A stretch of 64,000 bases of DNA from Aristolochia californica (taxonomy: Eukaryota > Streptophyta > Magnoliopsida > Piperales > Aristolochiaceae). Shown piece after piece: positions 62,913 through 64,000 of this stretch. Under the pieces are notes generated by a model, which worked only from the letters and a program-made list of their open reading frames with translations, was not told the DNA's origin and searched no databases. The position numbers and the translations under genes were made by a program. Each line of letters starts with the position of its first letter. Positions within the stretch are counted from its first letter, which is position 1. The DNA is taken from assembly GCA_029961685.1 (NCBI GenBank), contig JARWKL010000005.1:21046164-21110163 (forward strand), given 5' to 3'.

Positions 62913-64000
62913 GTATCCGCATAAACGCAGAGCATGTTGCATCTGGAAATTCTTATATCACGGTCATGCTTAAACTACCCGGATATATCAAATTCCATAT
63001 ACACGCTCTCGTAGATACAGGAAGTTCATATTGTCTAGCTAGACAAAATCTACTTCCCACCGATCTATGGAAACCACTTGAAGCGCCCCTTCAAGTAACA
63101 ATTGGCTCCGGAGAAACTATCTCTCTTCCTTCCGAAGCCCGCAACATTCATCTCGACATGGGAGGTGAAAAATTTATAATTCCAAAACTCATTAGTTTAG
63201 GATCAAACATAAATTCCGGACCAGATTTAGTCCTAGGAAATGAATGGCTCATGTTTCATGCCCCTGTCGAGCAAACACCAGCCTACTATAAACTTCGATG
63301 TCGCACTCGATGTGAAATCGACAATACTGCTGTCTTTGTCTACGCAGTAAAACCTACTGAAGCCTATGCCATTTCTGGCAATGGAGCTGTCCTCCATCAG
63401 GTCTTCAAAAAACGCAGCAAGCGTGGTGATGAGATTCCTCCCTTAGAAACTCTACTCCTCGCTGAATCCTGTGAATCTGAAGTTCAGCAACTTCTAGAAT
63501 CCACTTGTTCTGAGAAACCCTTAGAATGGTGGCATAAGCAAAAACCATATGCAGACCTCGAACTTCTAGATCCTGAAAAAGAAATCCGAGAGAAACCTAT
63601 GGTTTATACTCCTGATGTTGAAGAATTCTCAACACAGATAAATGATTTGCTGGCTCAAGGTTTAATCCACGCAAGTCATTCTCCACATACATCTCCTGCT
63701 TTCCTGGTAAGGAATCACGCAAAGATAAAACGAGGTGAAGCTCGAATGGTCATTAACTATAAAAAGGTTAATGAAGCCACAAAAATGGATGGCTACTATC
63801 TTCCTAACAAAGAAAGATTGATAGCTGCCATAAGAGGAAAACAATGGTTTTCTAAATTTGATTGCAAATCTGGGTTTTGGCAAATTCGTCTAACCGAAAG
63901 AGCTATTCCCCTAACTGCATTCAGTTGTCCTTCAGGACATTATGAGTGGCTTGTAATGCCCTTTGGGTTAAAACAAGCACCCAACATATTTCAAAGAAGA
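62909..64000 (+). CDS. Pol polyprotein, protease and reverse transcriptase (partial, runs off window)
   Basis: Starts at the ATG of ATGA (62909-62912), overlapping the coat stop by 4 nt, and stays open for 364 codons to the window end. Residues about 30-115 form a retropepsin-like aspartic protease: catalytic HALVDTGSS (Asp36), a flap-like IGSGETI and a closing LVLGNEWL. A linker follows to about residue 225. The reverse transcriptase then runs from about 230: SPAFLVRNH, RMVINYKKVN, YLPNKE and the motif A block FDCKSGFWQ, whose first Asp (about residue 318) is a catalytic metal ligand. SCPSGHYEWLVMPFGLKQAP follows. The YxDD motif and RNase H lie beyond the window. The protease matures viral proteins; the RT copies pregenomic RNA to DNA. 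This part has no stop or frameshift, unlike the coat frame. The separate pol frame differs from the single polyprotein of badnaviruses. Confidence 0.9.
   Translation, partial: MSIRINAEHVASGNSYITVMLKLPGYIKFHIHALVDTGSSYCLARQNLLPTDLWKPLEAPLQVTIGSGETISLPSEARNIHLDMGGEKFIIPKLISLGSNINSGPDLVLGNEWLMFHAPVEQTPAYYKLRCRTRCEIDNTAVFVYAVKPTEAYAISGNGAVLHQVFKKRSKRGDEIPPLETLLLAESCESEVQQLLESTCSEKPLEWWHKQKPYADLELLDPEKEIREKPMVYTPDVEEFSTQINDLLAQGLIHASHSPHTSPAFLVRNHAKIKRGEARMVINYKKVNEATKMDGYYLPNKERLIAAIRGKQWFSKFDCKSGFWQIRLTERAIPLTAFSCPSGHYEWLVMPFGLKQAPNIFQRR

Larger units (their letters stand above)
58601..64000 (+). mobile_element. Endogenous caulimovirid (pararetrovirus), 5' part, truncated by window end
   Basis: A plus-strand viral segment abuts the satellite. 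In order it contains an enhancer-like repeat region, a TATA box, a long repeat-rich leader, a tRNA-Met primer-binding site, three small frames, a coat-protein frame with a CCHC zinc knuckle, and a pol frame with DTGSS protease and reverse transcriptase motifs. Coat-like residues such as YCEFASYFYQL and RT blocks such as FDCKSGFWQ and YEWLVMPFGLKQAP are characteristic of Caulimoviridae rather than of Ty3 or Ty1 retrotransposons. No LTR-type TG...CA ends are recognisable next to the primer site. The copy is defective (three stops in the coat frame). Genus is not assigned. The rest of pol and any 3' genes lie beyond the window. Confidence 0.85.

Noticed and set aside
63662..63883. Minus-strand 73-residue frame
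   Set aside because: It is antisense to the conserved reverse transcriptase blocks, so it is a shadow.

Overview
The window looks like plant nuclear DNA. The evidence is a very long AT-rich satellite array, a decayed Ty1/copia pol fragment, and the 5' part of an endogenous caulimovirid (plant pararetrovirus). No ordinary host gene, rRNA, tRNA or CRISPR array was found. The plant species cannot be told from the sequence.

Bases 1-58600 are one satellite family in tandem, monomer about 600-680 bp (typically about 670), all in the same orientation. It is broken once, at 21216-21864, by a minus-strand copia reverse-transcriptase fragment that carries a small foldback element. The array is not uniform. 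It holds a near-identical 1949-bp three-monomer duplication (2575-4523 and 4524-6472), a two-copy trimeric higher-order repeat of about 2.02 kb (28875-32911), and a regular dimeric higher-order repeat of about 1348 bp (about 36450-53250, roughly twelve copies). More diverged monomers flank these blocks. Many monomers carry internal deletions, and one has a 25-base G homopolymer. The short reading frames in the satellite do not look like genes.

From 58601 the composition changes abruptly. There is a pararetrovirus-like promoter region (two exact 24-bp CCACGTCA-bearing repeats, four degenerate 22-bp repeats, a TATA box at 59013), a leader of about 1.3 kb rich in small repeats and hairpins, and a tRNA-Met primer-binding site at 60153-60164. 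Tightly packed plus-strand frames follow: a coiled-coil-like small protein, a small protein carrying an RNase H1 N-terminal/viroplasmin-type domain, an unrecognised 71-residue protein, a coat-protein frame broken by three in-frame stops, and a pol frame (aspartic protease, then reverse transcriptase) still open at the window end. The frames are separated by 2-5 nt or overlap by 4-11 nt, the layout used for polycistronic translation in caulimovirids. No movement-protein frame is visible between the leader and the coat protein. The placement of the viroplasmin-type domain upstream of the coat protein is the most unusual feature seen. The copy is defective as it stands and its right end lies outside the window.
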